Positions 53,112 to 62,074 of a stretch of 64,000 nucleotides of DNA are shown here, piece after piece; the first letter of the stretch is position 1, and each line of letters starts with the position of its first letter. Made by a program: the position numbers and the translations under genes. Source of the stretch: Luteimonas rhizosphaericola (GTDB taxonomy: Bacteria; Pseudomonadota; Gammaproteobacteria; Xanthomonadales; Xanthomonadaceae); the NCBI RefSeq assembly GCF_029888045.1, contig NZ_JARXRN010000025.1:402368-466367 (forward strand), written 5' to 3'. The notes beneath the pieces are model-generated. The model was not told the origin of the DNA. It worked only from the letters and a program-made list of their open reading frames with translations, and made no database searches.

Positions 53112-53143
53112 GCCTAACACTAATTAGACCCCGGAACCGGGGT
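53112..53143 (-). other. Core site and palindromes at head of cassette array (attI-like or attC remnant)
   Basis: Minus-strand GTTAGGC (53118-53112) precedes the first cassette ORF. Just upstream are CTAATTAG (53120-53127) and the hairpin ACCCCGG-AA-CCGGGGT (53128-53143). The second core of an attC is not present and no integrase gene follows, so this may be an attI remnant or a decayed attC. The rest of 53144-53389 holds nothing I recognise. Confidence 0.4.
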
Positions 53144-53389
53144 GTAGCGAGGAGTATTCAGCCTCGCCCGACGCCGGTCAAACGCTTCTAGCAGCGCATC
53201 CGTCAAGGACTTCCAATCCCTTCGGGCCGGCTGCTGCGGCCTTGGCGTCGACGGGCGAGCCGCGGATCCGAGGTGATAACTCTTATCCAGTCGAAAGTGC
53301 CGGATATCCCGTCAGATCTAGGCGCGCCTCGCGATGCGCGCTCTCGCCTGATCTTTCGGAGCGCCGGCTGCAGGTCGTGACGATCAGGC

Positions 53390-53422
53390 ACAAAAAAACC
53401 CGGCAGCCTGCGCTGCCGGGTT
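53390..53422 (-). terminator. Rho-independent terminator of the phasin gene
   Basis: AACCCGGCAG (53397-53406) pairs with CTGCCGGGTT (53413-53422). On the minus strand the stem runs into seven T residues (the A-tract at 53392-53398). It lies 52 bases past the phasin stop. Confidence 0.92.
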
Positions 53423-53473
53423 CTTGCGTCGACGCGCCGAAGGGGCGGCGGCGACGGCTTGGGGACTACTGGA

Positions 53474-53878
53474 TCAGCGACGCTTGGCCGTCTTGGTGGC
53501 CGAAGCCACGACCTTCTCCGCTTCGGCCTGGGCCTTGACGGTGGCGGACTCGAGCTGCGACTTGGCGAGCTCGGCGATCGCCTCGTTGGTCTTGACGGTC
53601 GAGCCGAACACTTCCTGGCCGGCGCTGATGGTGCGCTCGACGTTCTCGCGGGCGATCTGCACGCCCTTCGGGAACAGGGTCTTCATGCCGTCGAAGTCGC
53701 GCACGTCGGCCGCGGCGCCGAAGAACGCGAAGGTGGCTTCGGCGTTCTCTTCGAGGGTCGCCATGTTCAGGCCGAAGACCTTGTGGGCGTTCTCGAGGGC
53801 AAGCTGGTTGATGCGCGCGGCGGTGTCGGCGAACTGACGCGTCGCGGCGGCGAACTGCTCGTTGTACTGGTAGTTCAT
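53474..53878 (-). CDS. Phasin family protein
   Basis: A 134-aa helical amphipathic protein (MNYQYNEQFAAATRQFADTA; KTLFPKGVQIARENVERTIS) with a Lys/Ala-rich C-terminal tail (ATKTAKRR), matching the phasin_2 family. Phasins coat polyhydroxyalkanoate granules; in organisms without PHA genes they may act as general stress or lipid-surface proteins. No phaC or phaZ is nearby. It has its own promoter with a palindrome over the -35 box and a strong terminator, so it is probably well expressed. GGAG before the ATG serves as binding site. Confidence 0.9.
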   Translation of the reverse strand: MNYQYNEQFAAATRQFADTAARINQLALENAHKVFGLNMATLEENAEATFAFFGAAADVRDFDGMKTLFPKGVQIARENVERTISAGQEVFGSTVKTNEAIAELAKSQLESATVKAQAEAEKVVASATKTAKRR

Positions 53879-53930
53879 GGTGATCTCCTGCGATCAGTGG
53901 CCGGCACGGAATTGCCGGGTTGTGCGGTGC

Positions 53931-53961
53931 ACCATACCTGGCCTTTTGTTGCGATGCAACA
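53931..53961 (-). promoter_or_regulatory. Phasin promoter with palindromic operator
   Basis: On the minus strand TTGCAT (53959-53954) and TATGGT (53936-53931) are spaced by 17 bases, a good sigma-70 promoter. The palindrome TGTTGC-GAT-GCAACA (53947-53961) covers the -35 element. TGC/GCA-rich palindromes are typical of PhaR sites in front of phasin genes, so PhaR-type repression is a reasonable inference. Confidence 0.65.
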
Positions 53962-54013
53962 TATTTCGGCCGTGGGCGGCCGCCCTGTTCAGGAGGCTTG
54001 ATAAATCAGACAC

Positions 54014-54376
54014 TTACGCGTCAGGGCCGGTGTAACGGCAGCCCGAGGTGCAGGTTTCGTGGACCACCACTGCGCTGAGCAGGGGCAGCGCCGGGCGCAG
54101 CCGGTCCCAGATCCAGATCGCCAGGCGCTCGCTGGTCGGGTTCTCCAGGCCGGGCACGTCGTTGAGGTAGTGGTGGTCGAGCTGGTCGTACAGCGGGCGG
54201 AAGGCGGCCTTGATGTCGGCGAAGTCCATGACCCAGCCGGTGTCCGCGCCGGGTTCGCCGCTCACGTGCAGCTCCACCCGGAACGAGTGGCCGTGCAGGC
54301 GCGCGCACTTGTGCCCGAGCGGCACGTTGGGCAGCCGGTGCGCGGCTTCCAGGGTGAAGCTCTTGAAGATGTCCAT
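54014..54376 (-). CDS. queD: 6-carboxy-5,6,7,8-tetrahydropterin synthase
   Basis: A 120-aa protein of the PTPS/QueD family. The zinc histidines are in EAAHRLP and [11 protein letters not shown], the catalytic Cys in [10 protein letters not shown], and [19 protein letters not shown] and [12 protein letters not shown] follow. It converts dihydroneopterin triphosphate to 6-carboxytetrahydropterin for queuosine biosynthesis. Length and motifs are complete. It stands alone, with no queC, queE or queF adjacent. Confidence 0.94.
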   Translation of the reverse strand: MDIFKSFTLEAAHRLPNVPLGHKCARLHGHSFRVELHVSGEPGADTGWVMDFADIKAAFRPLYDQLDHHYLNDVPGLENPTSERLAIWIWDRLRPALPLLSAVVVHETCTSGCRYTGPDA

Positions 54377-54620
54377 CGCGGGATTCTCCGCTCATCGACG
54401 GGAGCCGGCAACGGCGGTCGCATCCACCTGGGCGCCAGATGCGTAGCGGCGGTGCAAGGGTCCCCGATCGCGTGCGCGCCGTTCTGGCGGCGCGTCCCCC
54501 GATGACTCACGCGGGCGATGCGCGGGCGTACGTTACGATTGCGGCCCGGTACCAGGGCCGCGCGATGCGCGCCGGATGCCGTTCCACACCACCGCCATGC
54601 CCCCGCGAGGAGCAAAGCCG

Positions 54621-56303
54621 ATGACGCCCCAAGACCTGCTGAGCACCTACGGACCCCGCGAGTCGATGGAGTACGACGTGGTGGTGGTGGGCGCGGGCCC
54701 GGGCGGGCTGGCGACGGCGATCCGCCTGAAGCAGCTGGCCGCCGAGCACGGGCGCGAGGTGTCGGTGTGCGTGCTGGAGAAGGGCTCCGAGCCCGGCGCG
54801 CACATCCTCTCGGGCGCGATCATGGATCCGCGCGCACTGGCCGAGCTGTTCCCGGACTGGGAGTCGCGCGGCGCGCCGCTGAAGCAGGCGGTGACGCACG
54901 ACGAGTTCCTGTTCCTCGACGACACCGGCGCGAAGTCCACGCCCGCCTTCCTGCTGCCGGACTGCTTCCGCAACCACGGCAACTTCGTGGTGTCGCTGGG
55001 CGCGGTGACGCGCTGGCTCAGCGCCCAGGCCGAAAGCCTGGGCGTGGAGATCTTCCCCGGCTTCGCCGCCGACGAGGTGCTCTACGCCGAAGGCGGCGCG
55101 GTACGCGGCGTGGCCACCGGCAACCTGGGCCTGGGCAAGGATGGCGACCCCACCGCCGAATTCCAGCTCGGCATGGAACTGCATGCGAAGTACACGATCT
55201 TCGCCGAAGGCTCGCGCGGCCATCTCGGCCGCCGCCTGATCGAACGCTTCGGCCTCGACCAGGGCCGCGACCCGCAGAGCTACGGCATCGGCATCAAGGA
55301 GCTGTGGCAGGCCGATCCGGCGAAGCACCAGCCGGGCCTGGTGGTGCACACCGCCGGCTGGCCGCTGCCCGACGACACCTACGGTGGCTCGTTCCTGTAC
55401 CACGCCGAGGACGGCAAGATCGCGGTCGGCTTCGTGGTCGGACTGGACTATCGCAACCCCTACCTGAGCCCGTTCGAGGAATTCCAGCGCTGGAAGACGC
55501 ACCCGTCGATCCGCAAGCACCTCGAAGGCGGCAAGCGCATCGGCTATGGCGCGCGCGCGATCACCGCCGGCGGCCTGCTGTCGCTGCCGAAGCTGGTGTT
55601 CCCCGGCGGCGCACTGGTCGGCTGCGAGGCAGGCACGCTCAACGCCAGCCGGATCAAGGGCAGCCACGCCGCGCTCAAGACCGGCATGCTCGCCGCCGAG
55701 GCCGCGTTCGCCGCGCTGGGCGAAGGCCGCGCGCAGGACGAACTGTCGGCGTATCCGGAGGCGTTCGAGTCCAGCTGGCTGCACGGCGAGCTGCAGCAGT
55801 CGAAGAACTTCAAGCAGTGGTTCAAGAAGGGCCGCACGCTGGCGACGCTGATGACCGGCATCGAGCAGTGGCTGCTGCCGCGCCTGGGCATCCGCAACCC
55901 GCCGTGGACCCTGCACCGCGACACGCCCGACCACGCCTGCCTGGAGCCGGCCGCGCAGCACGCGAAGATCACGTACCCCAAGCCCGACGGCGTGCTCACC
56001 TTCGACCGCCTGAGCTCGGTGTTCCTGTCCAGCACCCACCACGACGAGAACCAGCCCAGCCACCTCACGCTGAAGGATGCGTCGGTGCCGGTGGAGGTGA
56101 ACCTGAAACAGTACGCCGGCCCCGAGGCGCGCTACTGCCCGGCGGCGGTGTACGAGTTCGTCGGCGAAGCCGGCAACGAGCGCCTGCAGATCAACTTCGC
56201 CAACTGCGTGCACTGCAAGACCTGCGACATCAAGGACCCCACCCAGAACATCGTCTGGGTCGCCCCGCAGGGCGGCGGCGGTCCGAACTACGCGGGGATG
56301 TAG
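54621..56303 (+). CDS. Electron transfer flavoprotein-ubiquinone oxidoreductase
   Basis: A 560-aa membrane-associated flavoprotein. The FAD motif VVVVGAGPGGLATAIRLKQL is near residue 20. Ubiquinone/FAD segments LSGAIMDPRAL and GCEAGTLNASRIKGSHAA follow. The C-terminal ferredoxin-like domain carries the 4Fe-4S cysteines (Cys529, Cys532, Cys535 in NCVHCKTCDIKDP, plus the upstream Cys in RYCPAAVYEF). It passes electrons from ETF (fatty-acid and amino-acid oxidation) to ubiquinone. The ATG at 54621 is chosen because GAGGAG lies 9 bases before it; the ATG at 54576 has no binding site. Confidence 0.95.
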   Translation: MTPQDLLSTYGPRESMEYDVVVVGAGPGGLATAIRLKQLAAEHGREVSVCVLEKGSEPGAHILSGAIMDPRALAELFPDWESRGAPLKQAVTHDEFLFLDDTGAKSTPAFLLPDCFRNHGNFVVSLGAVTRWLSAQAESLGVEIFPGFAADEVLYAEGGAVRGVATGNLGLGKDGDPTAEFQLGMELHAKYTIFAEGSRGHLGRRLIERFGLDQGRDPQSYGIGIKELWQADPAKHQPGLVVHTAGWPLPDDTYGGSFLYHAEDGKIAVGFVVGLDYRNPYLSPFEEFQRWKTHPSIRKHLEGGKRIGYGARAITAGGLLSLPKLVFPGGALVGCEAGTLNASRIKGSHAALKTGMLAAEAAFAALGEGRAQDELSAYPEAFESSWLHGELQQSKNFKQWFKKGRTLATLMTGIEQWLLPRLGIRNPPWTLHRDTPDHACLEPAAQHAKITYPKPDGVLTFDRLSSVFLSSTHHDENQPSHLTLKDASVPVEVNLKQYAGPEARYCPAAVYEFVGEAGNERLQINFANCVHCKTCDIKDPTQNIVWVAPQGGGGPNYAGM

Positions 56304-56456
56304 GGATCGGGCCTGCGGCCGTTCTTCCGCGTGGCGGAGAAGCACAGGCGCACGCGGCGAACCTCATACCACGCGCGTCTTCCCTCCCTTCCCCGTTTCA
56401 CCGAGGAAGGAAGGCCGGTCCGCACGAAGACTCTGCTACGCCACCCTCGCCACGAG

Positions 56457-58166
56457 CTAGTTGCCGGCGTGTCCGAGCCTCACGGCATATGGGCCGAAGG
56501 TGTTGCCGATGAAGCCGCCGGCGGTGTCGACGCTCAGCAGGCTGGCGTCGAGGTCGGTGGCAAGCGGCTGCCAGTCGCCGCCGTCGAGCGCGTAGTCGAC
56601 CTCCAGCCGCGGCGCGGCGAGCCGGAACCGGAGCGTCGCCTGCGCGGGCATCTCGGGCAGCGCGACGCGCGCACGTTCGCGGCCGGCGGCGGGGTCGTCC
56701 TCGCCGGCGCGCTGCAGCAGCACCAGCGCCGCGCCGTCCGCGCTGCGTTCGAGCGCGGCGACCATATGCGCGGATTCGTTCTGCAGCAGGGCGAGCCCCG
56801 CGAGCTCGCCGGCCTCGAGTGCGCCCGGGTCGAGCGTGGTGGAGAACGTGGCGCGGTGGTGCTGCAGCCGGTGTCCGACGTACGACGACAGGGCCGCGCC
56901 CGTGCCGTGCAGGCCGAGCGGCGTGGGCGAGGGCGTGATGCGCAACCCACCGGCGCCGGTGGCGAACCAGGGCTGCGCGGGCGGATCGAGCAGCACCCAC
57001 TGCGCCGGCAGCGCCGCGCCGTCGAAGGATTCCGTCCATGCCATCGGTCCGCCGTTCGGGCGCCTGGGCGCATCGCCGGGCGGCAGTGCCGGACGCGCCG
57101 ACAGCGCCGGGACCGCTTCGCCGCGCGGCAGGATCACCGGCCAGCCGTCCTGCCACCGCACCGGCAGCAGGAAGGTCTCGCGGCCGAGGTTGTACTGGTT
57201 GCCGCGGTACGGGCGGGTGGCGAGGAATACCGCCCACCACGTGTCGTCCTGAGCGCGCACGAACTGCGCGTGGCCGGTCGAGGTGACCGGGTCGGGGCGC
57301 GCCGGATCGAGATCGCGCTGGGTCAGCGTCGGGTTGCCCGTCCACGCCTCGTACGGGCCGGTCACCTCGCGGCTGCGCCAGATCATCTGCGCGTGCTGCT
57401 CGCCGGTGCCGCCTTCGGCCGCGGTCAGGTAGTACCAGCCGTCGTGCTTGAACACGTGCGGGCCTTCCACATGCTCGGGGTTGCTGGCCGGGTCGACGCC
57501 GGCGTCCACCAGCTGCAGCCGCGGGCCCACCAGCGACAGCGTCTTCGCATCGAACTGCTGGATGAAGATCGCGCGGTGCCCGTCGTAGCGCATCGGGCCG
57601 TCGGGCACGCCGTTGTTGACCAGCCAGGCGCGGCCGTCGTCGTCGCAGAACAGCGAGGGGTCGATGCCGTCGAGATCCAGCCACGCCGGATCCGACCACG
57701 GCCCCGCCGGATCGCGTGCGGTGATGACGAAATTGCCCATGCCGCGGCCGGGGCAGTAGAAGCAGGTGTTGGCGATGTAGAACGTGCCATCGAAATGGCT
57801 GATGGTCGCGGCGAACAGGCCGCGGCTCAGCGCTTCGCCGTCGCCGTAGGGCATCTGGTCGACGCGGTCGATGGCGTTGCCGATCTGCCGCCACGACACC
57901 AGGTCGGTGCTGTGGAAGACGGGCAGCCCGGGGAAATACCCGAAGCTGGAGGTGACCAGGTAGTAATCGTCGCCGACCCGGATGGCGGAGGGGTCCGGGT
58001 AGAAGCCGGCGAGCACGGGGTTCGCATACTGCGTCGCGCCGGGGGCGGGGCCGCCGTCGTCGCCCTGGTAGTCGACGCGGATGAAGCGCGCTTCGCCGGC
58101 GCAGGCGCCGCCGATGGCCAGCAGCAGAACGAGCAGGGTACAGAGGGCGGCGGCGTGTCGTTGCAT
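56457..58166 (-). CDS. Exported GH43-family glycoside hydrolase
   Basis: A 569-aa secreted enzyme with a signal peptide (LCTLLVLLLAIGGACAG). The five-bladed propeller carries the GH43 catalytic carboxylates: Asp58 (GFYPDPSAIR), a second Asp in LDGIDPSLFCDDDGRAW and the acid Glu in NPEHVEGPHVFK. From about residue 350 a concanavalin-like C-terminal domain (WTESFDGAALPAQWVLLDPP) follows, as in beta-xylosidase/arabinofuranosidase/galactanase types. It is the last gene of the galactonate operon, 5 bases after dgoK, so a galactose-releasing activity is plausible but not provable here. Confidence 0.88.
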   Translation of the reverse strand: MQRHAAALCTLLVLLLAIGGACAGEARFIRVDYQGDDGGPAPGATQYANPVLAGFYPDPSAIRVGDDYYLVTSSFGYFPGLPVFHSTDLVSWRQIGNAIDRVDQMPYGDGEALSRGLFAATISHFDGTFYIANTCFYCPGRGMGNFVITARDPAGPWSDPAWLDLDGIDPSLFCDDDGRAWLVNNGVPDGPMRYDGHRAIFIQQFDAKTLSLVGPRLQLVDAGVDPASNPEHVEGPHVFKHDGWYYLTAAEGGTGEQHAQMIWRSREVTGPYEAWTGNPTLTQRDLDPARPDPVTSTGHAQFVRAQDDTWWAVFLATRPYRGNQYNLGRETFLLPVRWQDGWPVILPRGEAVPALSARPALPPGDAPRRPNGGPMAWTESFDGAALPAQWVLLDPPAQPWFATGAGGLRITPSPTPLGLHGTGAALSSYVGHRLQHHRATFSTTLDPGALEAGELAGLALLQNESAHMVAALERSADGAALVLLQRAGEDDPAAGRERARVALPEMPAQATLRFRLAAPRLEVDYALDGGDWQPLATDLDASLLSVDTAGGFIGNTFGPYAVRLGHAGN

Positions 58167-58171
58167 CGCGG

Positions 58172-59107
58172 TCAGTCCGTGGCGAGGGCGGCCGGCGGCG
58201 CGACTGCGAGGTTGGCGGAGCGGCGCCGCCACAGCGCATGCAAGCCGCGCGCGGCAAGGTCCTCGGGATGGCGCTGCACCCCGATCTCGAGCGTGGTGAG
58301 CGCACGCGCATACGCGGCGAGCAGGCGTTCGCTGCCGACCAGATGCACCTGCGCCGGGCGTGGGCCTTCCTGCGACAGCGCCCCGCCGCGCAGCTCGTGC
58401 CCGATCAGCAGGCCCGACAGGTACGAGGGCAGCGCGCTTTCGCCGAACTGTCCCGACAGCCCGGTGGTGCGCACGCCGAACAGGTGGTGCAGCAGGCCGC
58501 CCGGATCGCCGCTGCGGCGCAGGCCGGCGTCGAAGGCGTAGCCGTCGAAGCGTCCGTCGTCGGCCGCCATCAGCGCGCCGAGCAGGCTGTGGGTGCGCAG
58601 CAGCGCGTACACCTCGCCCGTCATCGCGGTATGGATGCGCTGGATGCGGCCGTCGTGGATCGTCACCCACTTGCTGTGGGTGCCGGGCAGGCACACGCGG
58701 TGCACGCCGCCGGGCAGCACGTCGAGCAGGGCCGCCAGCTGGGTCTCCTCGCCGCGCATCGCGTCGGGCACCATGTCCGACACCGTGTCGCGCAGCCCGG
58801 GCACCAGCCACAGCGCGCGCTGCTCGAACCCGGGCGGATGGATGCGCTGCAGCTGTCCGGCGATGTCGTCCAGCCCGGCCGGGCAGTCGAGATACGGCAT
58901 CTCGTGCCAGCCGCCGCGCGCGCCGACCATGCCGCACAACAGCACGGTGTCGTCATCCCAGCCGGCGAGCGCCTCGGCCAGGACCTCGCCGTGGCGACCG
59001 CGGCTGGCCTGCGTGCCCTGGTCGCTGCGACGCCGCTCGCGCACCATGCCGTCGCCGTCAACCCGGTACAGGCGCAGGTGGGTGCTGCCCCAGTCGGCGG
59101 CGATCAT
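58172..59107 (-). CDS. dgoK: 2-dehydro-3-deoxygalactonokinase
   Basis: The 311-aa product matches DgoK in length and motifs: MIAADWGSTHLRLYRV with the phosphate-binding loop, GMVGARGGWHEMPY, CLPGTHSKWVTIHDGRI and TAMTGEVYALL. It phosphorylates 2-keto-3-deoxygalactonate at C6 in the De Ley-Doudoroff galactose pathway. Its ATG overlaps the stop of the lactonase gene (ATGA, 59104-59107) and the GH43 gene begins 5 bases after its stop. Confidence 0.93.
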   Translation of the reverse strand: MIAADWGSTHLRLYRVDGDGMVRERRRSDQGTQASRGRHGEVLAEALAGWDDDTVLLCGMVGARGGWHEMPYLDCPAGLDDIAGQLQRIHPPGFEQRALWLVPGLRDTVSDMVPDAMRGEETQLAALLDVLPGGVHRVCLPGTHSKWVTIHDGRIQRIHTAMTGEVYALLRTHSLLGALMAADDGRFDGYAFDAGLRRSGDPGGLLHHLFGVRTTGLSGQFGESALPSYLSGLLIGHELRGGALSQEGPRPAQVHLVGSERLLAAYARALTTLEIGVQRHPEDLAARGLHALWRRRSANLAVAPPAALATD

Positions 59108-60015
59108 GCGGTGCGCAGCCGCGCTTCGGGCAGGCCGGCGTCGGGGGCGAGCGTCAATGCGAACACGCCGCCGGCCTCGGGCGTACGCTCGAGTGCGTCC
59201 GCGTCAAGCTCCTCGCGCGCGGTGGTCACGTACAGCGTGTCCAGCGCCGCGCCGCCGAGCGTGCAGCACGACGGACGCCCGGCGGGAATCGCGACCACGC
59301 GGTCGACCGTGCCGTCGGGCGCGTAGCGCACCACGCGGCCGGCATCCCACTGCGCGTTCCACAGCCCGCCGGCGGCATCCACCGTCGAGCCGTCCGGCGC
59401 CTTGTCGCCCTCGACTTCGGCGAACACGCGCGCGCCGGTCACCTGCGCGCGCTGCGCGTCGTAGTCGCCGCACCAGATGCGCGGCTGCACCGAATCGCAC
59501 CAGTACAGGGTGAGGCCGTCGGGCGAGAAGCACAGCGAGTTCGGCACCGTGGCTGGCGGCAGCGGCAGCTCGCGCAGCCCGTGCGCGGTGGAGAACTGGT
59601 AGAAGCGGCCCAGCGGCGGCGTCGCGCCGGTTTCGTCCTTGGTGCCGAACACGAAATGGCCATTGCGATCGCAGCGGCCGTCGTTGCTGCGCGTGGATGC
59701 GCCGAGCGCGACCTCCAGCGGCGCCAGCGTACGCAGCGCGAGCGGCCGGCCCGCGACCGGCGGTTCGGCGATGCGGATCGACTTGGCCAGCGCCAGCAGC
59801 AGCCGGCCGTCGTCGCACAACGCCAGGCAGCCGAGCGCTTCGGGCACGTCCCACGCATCGGTGGCGCCGCTGGCGGGACTGTGGCGCCACAGCCGGCGCG
59901 AGAGGATGTCGGTCCAGTACAGGCACTGCGCGCGGTCGTCCCAGACGATGCCCTCGCCCAGCTGGCAGCGGCTGTCGATGGCCAGGGCGGCGGTCGACGC
60001 GGACGCGGCGCTCAT
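59104..60015 (-). CDS. SMP-30/gluconolactonase-like sugar lactonase
   Basis: A 303-aa six-bladed propeller of the SMP-30/regucalcin family. Metal ligands are in QLGEGIVWDDRAQCLYWTDI (Glu), RSNDGRCDRNGHFVFGT (Asn/Asp) and PNSLCFSPDGLTLYWCDS (Asn, Asp). It probably hydrolyses galactono-lactone to galactonate in the cytoplasm (no signal peptide). The start at 60015 (MSAASASTAALAIDSRCQ) lies 5 bases from the dgoD stop, and it overlaps dgoK by 4 bases. The galactose dehydrogenase that makes the lactone is not in the window. Confidence 0.9.
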   Translation of the reverse strand: MSAASASTAALAIDSRCQLGEGIVWDDRAQCLYWTDILSRRLWRHSPASGATDAWDVPEALGCLALCDDGRLLLALAKSIRIAEPPVAGRPLALRTLAPLEVALGASTRSNDGRCDRNGHFVFGTKDETGATPPLGRFYQFSTAHGLRELPLPPATVPNSLCFSPDGLTLYWCDSVQPRIWCGDYDAQRAQVTGARVFAEVEGDKAPDGSTVDAAGGLWNAQWDAGRVVRYAPDGTVDRVVAIPAGRPSCCTLGGAALDTLYVTTAREELDADALERTPEAGGVFALTLAPDAGLPEARLRTA

Positions 60016-60019
60016 CGCC

Positions 60020-61171
60020 TCACCACTCCGCCACGCTGCCGTCCGCGTGCCGCCACAGCGGGTTGCGCCAGCGCGGCGGCTCCTGCGCGGCGCGTTCCAG
60101 CCGTTCCACGTCGATCTCCACGCCCAGGCCCGGGCCGGGCAGGGCGGCGATGCTGCCGGTTTCGTCGCATCGGAAGTCGTCCTTGTTGAGCACGTAGTCG
60201 AGCAGGTCCGCTCCTTCGTTGTAGTGGATGCCGATGCTCTGTTCCTGCAGCATCGCGTTCCAGCTGACGAAGTCCACCTGCAGGCAGGCGGCGAGCGCCA
60301 CCGGGCCCAGCGGACAGTGCGGGGCGAGGCCGACGTCGTGCGCTTCGGCCATTGCCGCGATCTTGACGCATTCGGTGATGCCGCCGGCGTGCGACAGGTC
60401 GGGCTGCAGCAGTGCCAGGCCGCCGGCGGCCAGCACCGGCTTGAACTCGGCACGCGAGTACATGCGCTCGCCCGCGGCCAGCGGGATCGAGGTGGCGTCC
60501 GACAGCGGGCGGTAGTACTCCCACTGTTCGGGCAGCACCGGTTCCTCGACGAACAGCGGCTTGAACGGCGCCAGTTCGCGCAGCAGCACGCGCGCCATCG
60601 GCGCGCTCACGCGGCCGTGGAAGTCGATGCCGAAGTCGATCGCGTCGCCCACCGCCTCGCGCACCGCGGCCACTTTCGCCACCGCGGCGTCCACCGCGCG
60701 CGGGCTGTCGATCAGCCGCAACTCCTCGGTGCCGTTGAACTTGAAGGTGTCGAAGCCTGCGGCGTGGTGCGCCTGCATCTGCGCCACGATGTCGGCCGGG
60801 CGGTCGCCGCCGACCCAGCGGTAGGTCTTCATGCGGTCGCGCACCAGGCCGCCGAGCAGCTGGTACACCGGCACGCCCAGGGCCTTGCCCTTGATGTCCC
60901 ACAGCGCCTGGTCAATGCCGGCGATCGCGCTCATCAGGATCGCGCCGCCGCGGTAGAAGCCGCCGCGGTACAGCACCTGCCACAGGTCGTTGATGCGCGA
61001 AGGATCGCGCCCGACCAGGTAGTCGCCGAGTTCCTGCACCGCCGCCTCGACGGTCGCCGCGCGGCCCTCGATCACCGGCTCGCCCCAGCCGCTGACGCCT
61101 TCGTCGGTGTCGATGCGCAGGAACAGCCAGCGCGGCGCGGCCTGCCAGGTGGTCAGCCGGGTGATCTTCAT
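60020..61171 (-). CDS. dgoD: D-galactonate dehydratase
   Basis: A 383-aa enolase-superfamily enzyme with strong DgoD wording: [97 protein letters not shown] and [19 protein letters not shown]. The acid ligands (Asp, Glu, Glu) and catalytic His residues are present. It dehydrates galactonate to 2-keto-3-deoxygalactonate. It overlaps dgoA by ATGA (61168-61171). Confidence 0.96.
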   Translation of the reverse strand: MKITRLTTWQAAPRWLFLRIDTDEGVSGWGEPVIEGRAATVEAAVQELGDYLVGRDPSRINDLWQVLYRGGFYRGGAILMSAIAGIDQALWDIKGKALGVPVYQLLGGLVRDRMKTYRWVGGDRPADIVAQMQAHHAAGFDTFKFNGTEELRLIDSPRAVDAAVAKVAAVREAVGDAIDFGIDFHGRVSAPMARVLLRELAPFKPLFVEEPVLPEQWEYYRPLSDATSIPLAAGERMYSRAEFKPVLAAGGLALLQPDLSHAGGITECVKIAAMAEAHDVGLAPHCPLGPVALAACLQVDFVSWNAMLQEQSIGIHYNEGADLLDYVLNKDDFRCDETGSIAALPGPGLGVEIDVERLERAAQEPPRWRNPLWRHADGSVAEW

Positions 61172-61794
61172 GCGGTGTGGCCCATCCATGCGTCGCGGAA
61201 CCGCTGCGCCTGCGTGCGCGTGTGCTCCGCGGTCTGTCCTGCGCGATACAGTTCGCCGCCGATGCCCACGCCCTGGCAGCCGGCGGACAGGTACACGGGC
61301 AGGGTGTCGGGGGTGATGCCGCCGACCGCGAACAGCGGCACCGGTGGCGGCAGCACGCTGCGCAGCGCGCGCACCATGGCCGGCCCGTACACGGCGGCGG
61401 GGAACAGCTTGAGCATCGGCGCGCCGGCTTCGAGCGCGTCGAAGGCCTCGCTGGGGGTGGCGACGCCGGAAACCAGCGGCAGCCCGCGCGCGACCGCGTG
61501 GCGGATCACCGCCGGGCGGACGTTCGGAGTGACGCCCAGCGTGCCGCCGGCCTCGATCAGGGCGTCGACCTGCGCCGGCTCGAGCAGGGTCCCGGCGCCG
61601 ATACGCGCGCGATCGGCGAAGGCCCCGACCGCGAGCGCGACGCTGCGCGCCCAGTCCGGCGAGTTGGTCGGGATCTCGATCGCGTCGTAGCCTTCCTCGA
61701 CCAGCACGCCGACGTGGTCGGCGACTTCGGCCGGCGTGATGCCGCGCAGGATCGCGATCAGGGGCAGGCGGAACGGCGTGGCGGGATCATCCAT
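61168..61794 (-). CDS. dgoA: 2-dehydro-3-deoxy-6-phosphogalactonate aldolase
   Basis: A 208-aa class I KDPG/KDPGal aldolase: [45 protein letters not shown] and the Schiff-base lysine in [13 protein letters not shown], then [14 protein letters not shown]. It cleaves 2-keto-3-deoxy-6-phosphogalactonate to pyruvate and glyceraldehyde-3-phosphate. It is the first gene of the minus-strand dgo operon. The start at 61794 gives the family-length protein. Confidence 0.94.
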   Translation of the reverse strand: MDDPATPFRLPLIAILRGITPAEVADHVGVLVEEGYDAIEIPTNSPDWARSVALAVGAFADRARIGAGTLLEPAQVDALIEAGGTLGVTPNVRPAVIRHAVARGLPLVSGVATPSEAFDALEAGAPMLKLFPAAVYGPAMVRALRSVLPPPVPLFAVGGITPDTLPVYLSAGCQGVGIGGELYRAGQTAEHTRTQAQRFRDAWMGHTA

Positions 61795-62004
61795 GCGCGC
61801 GGACGCCTCGGCCCGCCAGGTCCGGTCGCCGGTGCGGCTCCGCGCGCGCCCCGGCCGGCGCCACGCCGCGGCCGTCGGAGTCGCCCTGCAGCGATCGCGC
61901 CATGTGTGTTCCTCCCCCTCGGGACCGGTGATGGAGCCGCGGCCCGGCACCACGGCCGGCGCTGCCCCGGATGACAGCGGCCATAGCCTCGCGTGGGGCG
62001 GTAT

Positions 62005-62031
62005 GTACGACAAATGAAATTTTAGTCGTAC
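62005..62031. promoter_or_regulatory. Inverted-repeat operator between dgoA operon and LysR gene
   Basis: GTACGAC (62005-62011) and GTCGTAC (62025-62031) are a perfect inverted repeat with an A/T-rich 13-base spacer. A further ATTC-N7-GAAT pair (62034-62048) fits the T-N11-A pattern of LysR sites. Both lie in the divergent gap 61795-62074, which otherwise shows nothing recognisable. Confidence 0.55.
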
Positions 62032-62074
62032 GCTATTCTGCCAACGAATAGATGATGCAGCGGGAGAGCGCGCC

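Noticed and set aside
53203-53391. Short ORF between cassette array and phasin terminator
   Set aside because: About 60 codons, Arg/Pro-rich, no binding site and no attC association.
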